From Flaccisagitta enflata (Eukaryota; Chaetognatha; Sagittoidea; Aphragmophora), in the NCBI GenBank assembly GCA_965153355.1, contig OZ231128.1:37572001-37636000 (forward strand): a DNA stretch of 64,000 bases, in the 5' to 3' direction. Below, one piece after another: positions 62,592-64,000 of the stretch; position 1 is the stretch's first letter, and each line of letters opens with the position of its first letter. Made by a program: the position numbers and the translations under genes. Under the pieces are notes generated by a model. The model was not told where the DNA came from. It worked only from the letters and a program-made list of their open reading frames with translations, and searched no databases.

Positions 62592-62748
62592 TCGCAGCAT
62601 GTCAGTAAAGATAACACAAATTGAGTCGAATGCCTGGCATTACATGGAGTCATGGACCGTCTATCTTCACTCTGCCGGAAAGAAGCTTTGCTTAAAAGCT
62701 GATGTCCTGATCTACAACGGCTATAGGTCAATGAAAAAAATGCCCCAG
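62592..62748 (+). CDS. Isolated exon, about 52 codons, unrecognised
   Basis: Acceptor TTAATTTCAG, donor GTAATA. It reads SVKITQIESNAWHYMESW then TVYLHSAGKKLCLKADVLIY, mixed polar and aromatic like a globular domain. Phase does not join 60311 directly. Confidence 0.4.
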
Positions 62749-63440
62749 GTAATAAAGATGGTCAAATGCATGATCTTCTCACCTTTGATAGGGCGTGAAG
62801 TAGTTACCAGTGGTAACTAACCACACGTGACACAATCATTGTCACCACCTTAAATGGTAAAAGACCAAATCTGAAATTTTGATTAAAGATAAGGAGGAAA
62901 CTTTTTGGCCACAATCAGAAAACGGTTATCTACTAGATGGTTATACTGTCTAGGGTAAAGTTTTTTCCAGTCCCTTGACATGCGCTCTAGCGGAACCTCT
63001 TGTTCCTGATTTTATATTCTCATGCTCTCTCACTCTCTTGCTCAGTCGTTCTTTCGTCTTTGTCGCTCTCTCGTCTTTGTCGCTCTCTCGCTGTCTGCCT
63101 CGCTATCCCTCTGTCCGCTCTCTAATAGCGACCGGTGCCATTCAAAGTTTTTTCCTCGTTTTGCCATCAATAGTGGAACGACTGATAATTGCGTGCGATT
63201 TCTCTCTCTTTTTTTCTTCTCGTTTTAGAAGACGGCAGAGAGAACGATCCTATTCTGATTTCTTGTCATCTTGGAAAGAGAGAGAAAAAAATTCGATCAG
63301 CGCTTTCAACTTTTCTCTTTTTTTAACATCTGTCTGTTTTTTTTTGTCTGTCTGTCTCTGTTTGTTTTTCTGTCTGCCTTTCAGTCTGTTTGTATGTTAG
63401 TCTGTCAGCCTGTCAGTCTGTTTGTTAGTCTTTGTCTATG

Positions 63441-63656
<216 letters not shown>

Positions 63657-64000
63657 CTTTTAAAGAATAGTTTTGCAGTAAAAATTTCCAACCTGACGAT
63701 GACAATGTTTTTTTTCTTCAGAAAAAACACAGGTCATGCATTCCCATTTTAATTGACTATATTCACGATTTGCGACATCCGTTGGCCCATTTTTGTCGGT
63801 CGGTCCACCAGCCTGTCGCTTAGTTAATCCATTTCCCATCACGTCTGTTTTCCGCACTTCCGCTTTTTCATATGTATAGCTTTAAAAAAGATGACTTCTC
63901 CCGTCATAACTTTCTATGAAGGATTTTTTGTTGCTCTTCTAACAGTGTAGTGGGTGACCGCGTCGCGTAGTAGCTACCCGCCAAACATCAAGCTTCACCT

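Overview
This is nuclear DNA of an invertebrate-type animal. The evidence is multi-exon genes with GT-AG introns, three families I recognise (cytosolic carboxypeptidase, extracellular Cu/Zn superoxide dismutase, CCDC81), very long simple-sequence arrays ((GT)n, (CT)n, (AAC)n, (GAT)n, (TACA)n) and dense short inverted-repeat elements. No bacterial signals (operons, Shine-Dalgarno sites, CRISPR) were seen. I do not assign a phylum. All gene models were built by hand from splice signals, reading phase and remembered family motifs; no search was run.

Layout. Positions 1-30.6 kb hold one minus-strand gene, a CCP/AGBL-type cytosolic carboxypeptidase (tubulin deglutamylase family). Fifteen coding exons were located, and its 3' end lies off the window. 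Its introns are packed with mobile DNA: a nest of elements at 0.2-4.6 kb, a 2 kb element full of (TACA)n, fold-back elements and TA-flanked MITEs. One CCP intron (about 13.8-23.4 kb) contains a complete eight-exon extracellular Cu/Zn-SOD gene on the opposite strand. That SOD gene has its own intron 7 filled by a minisatellite derived from its exon 7 splice donor and by a 4.4 kb fold-back element.

From 31 to 41 kb, minus-strand exons make up one or two unrecognised genes rich in Asp, Arg and Gln tracts. From 43.2 to 48.3 kb the plus strand carries a complete six-exon CCDC81-like gene (N-terminal HU-like region, C-terminal CxxC/coiled-coil region). 49-53 kb is mainly a second giant fold-back element plus MITEs. 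53.8-56.1 kb carries a small three-exon gene with a hydrophobic N-terminus and dibasic sites. 56-64 kb is repeat-rich, with two isolated exon-like segments and large GT/CT arrays.

How genes may relate: CCP enzymes and CCDC81 are both tied to cilia, centrioles or microtubules in other animals, so their proximity may be meaningful or chance. The SOD is probably secreted and independent of its host gene.

Most striking: (i) four exact 48-bp copies of the SOD exon 7 end, each with a usable-looking splice donor and each in frame, which could let splicing add 16-residue units; (ii) two repeat families, called HA and F here, that end in a hairpin followed by about five A's, with a natural empty-site/filled-site comparison at 49.13 kb; (iii) giant fold-back elements whose arms are themselves tandem arrays; (iv) an element that appears to supply a 3' splice site.
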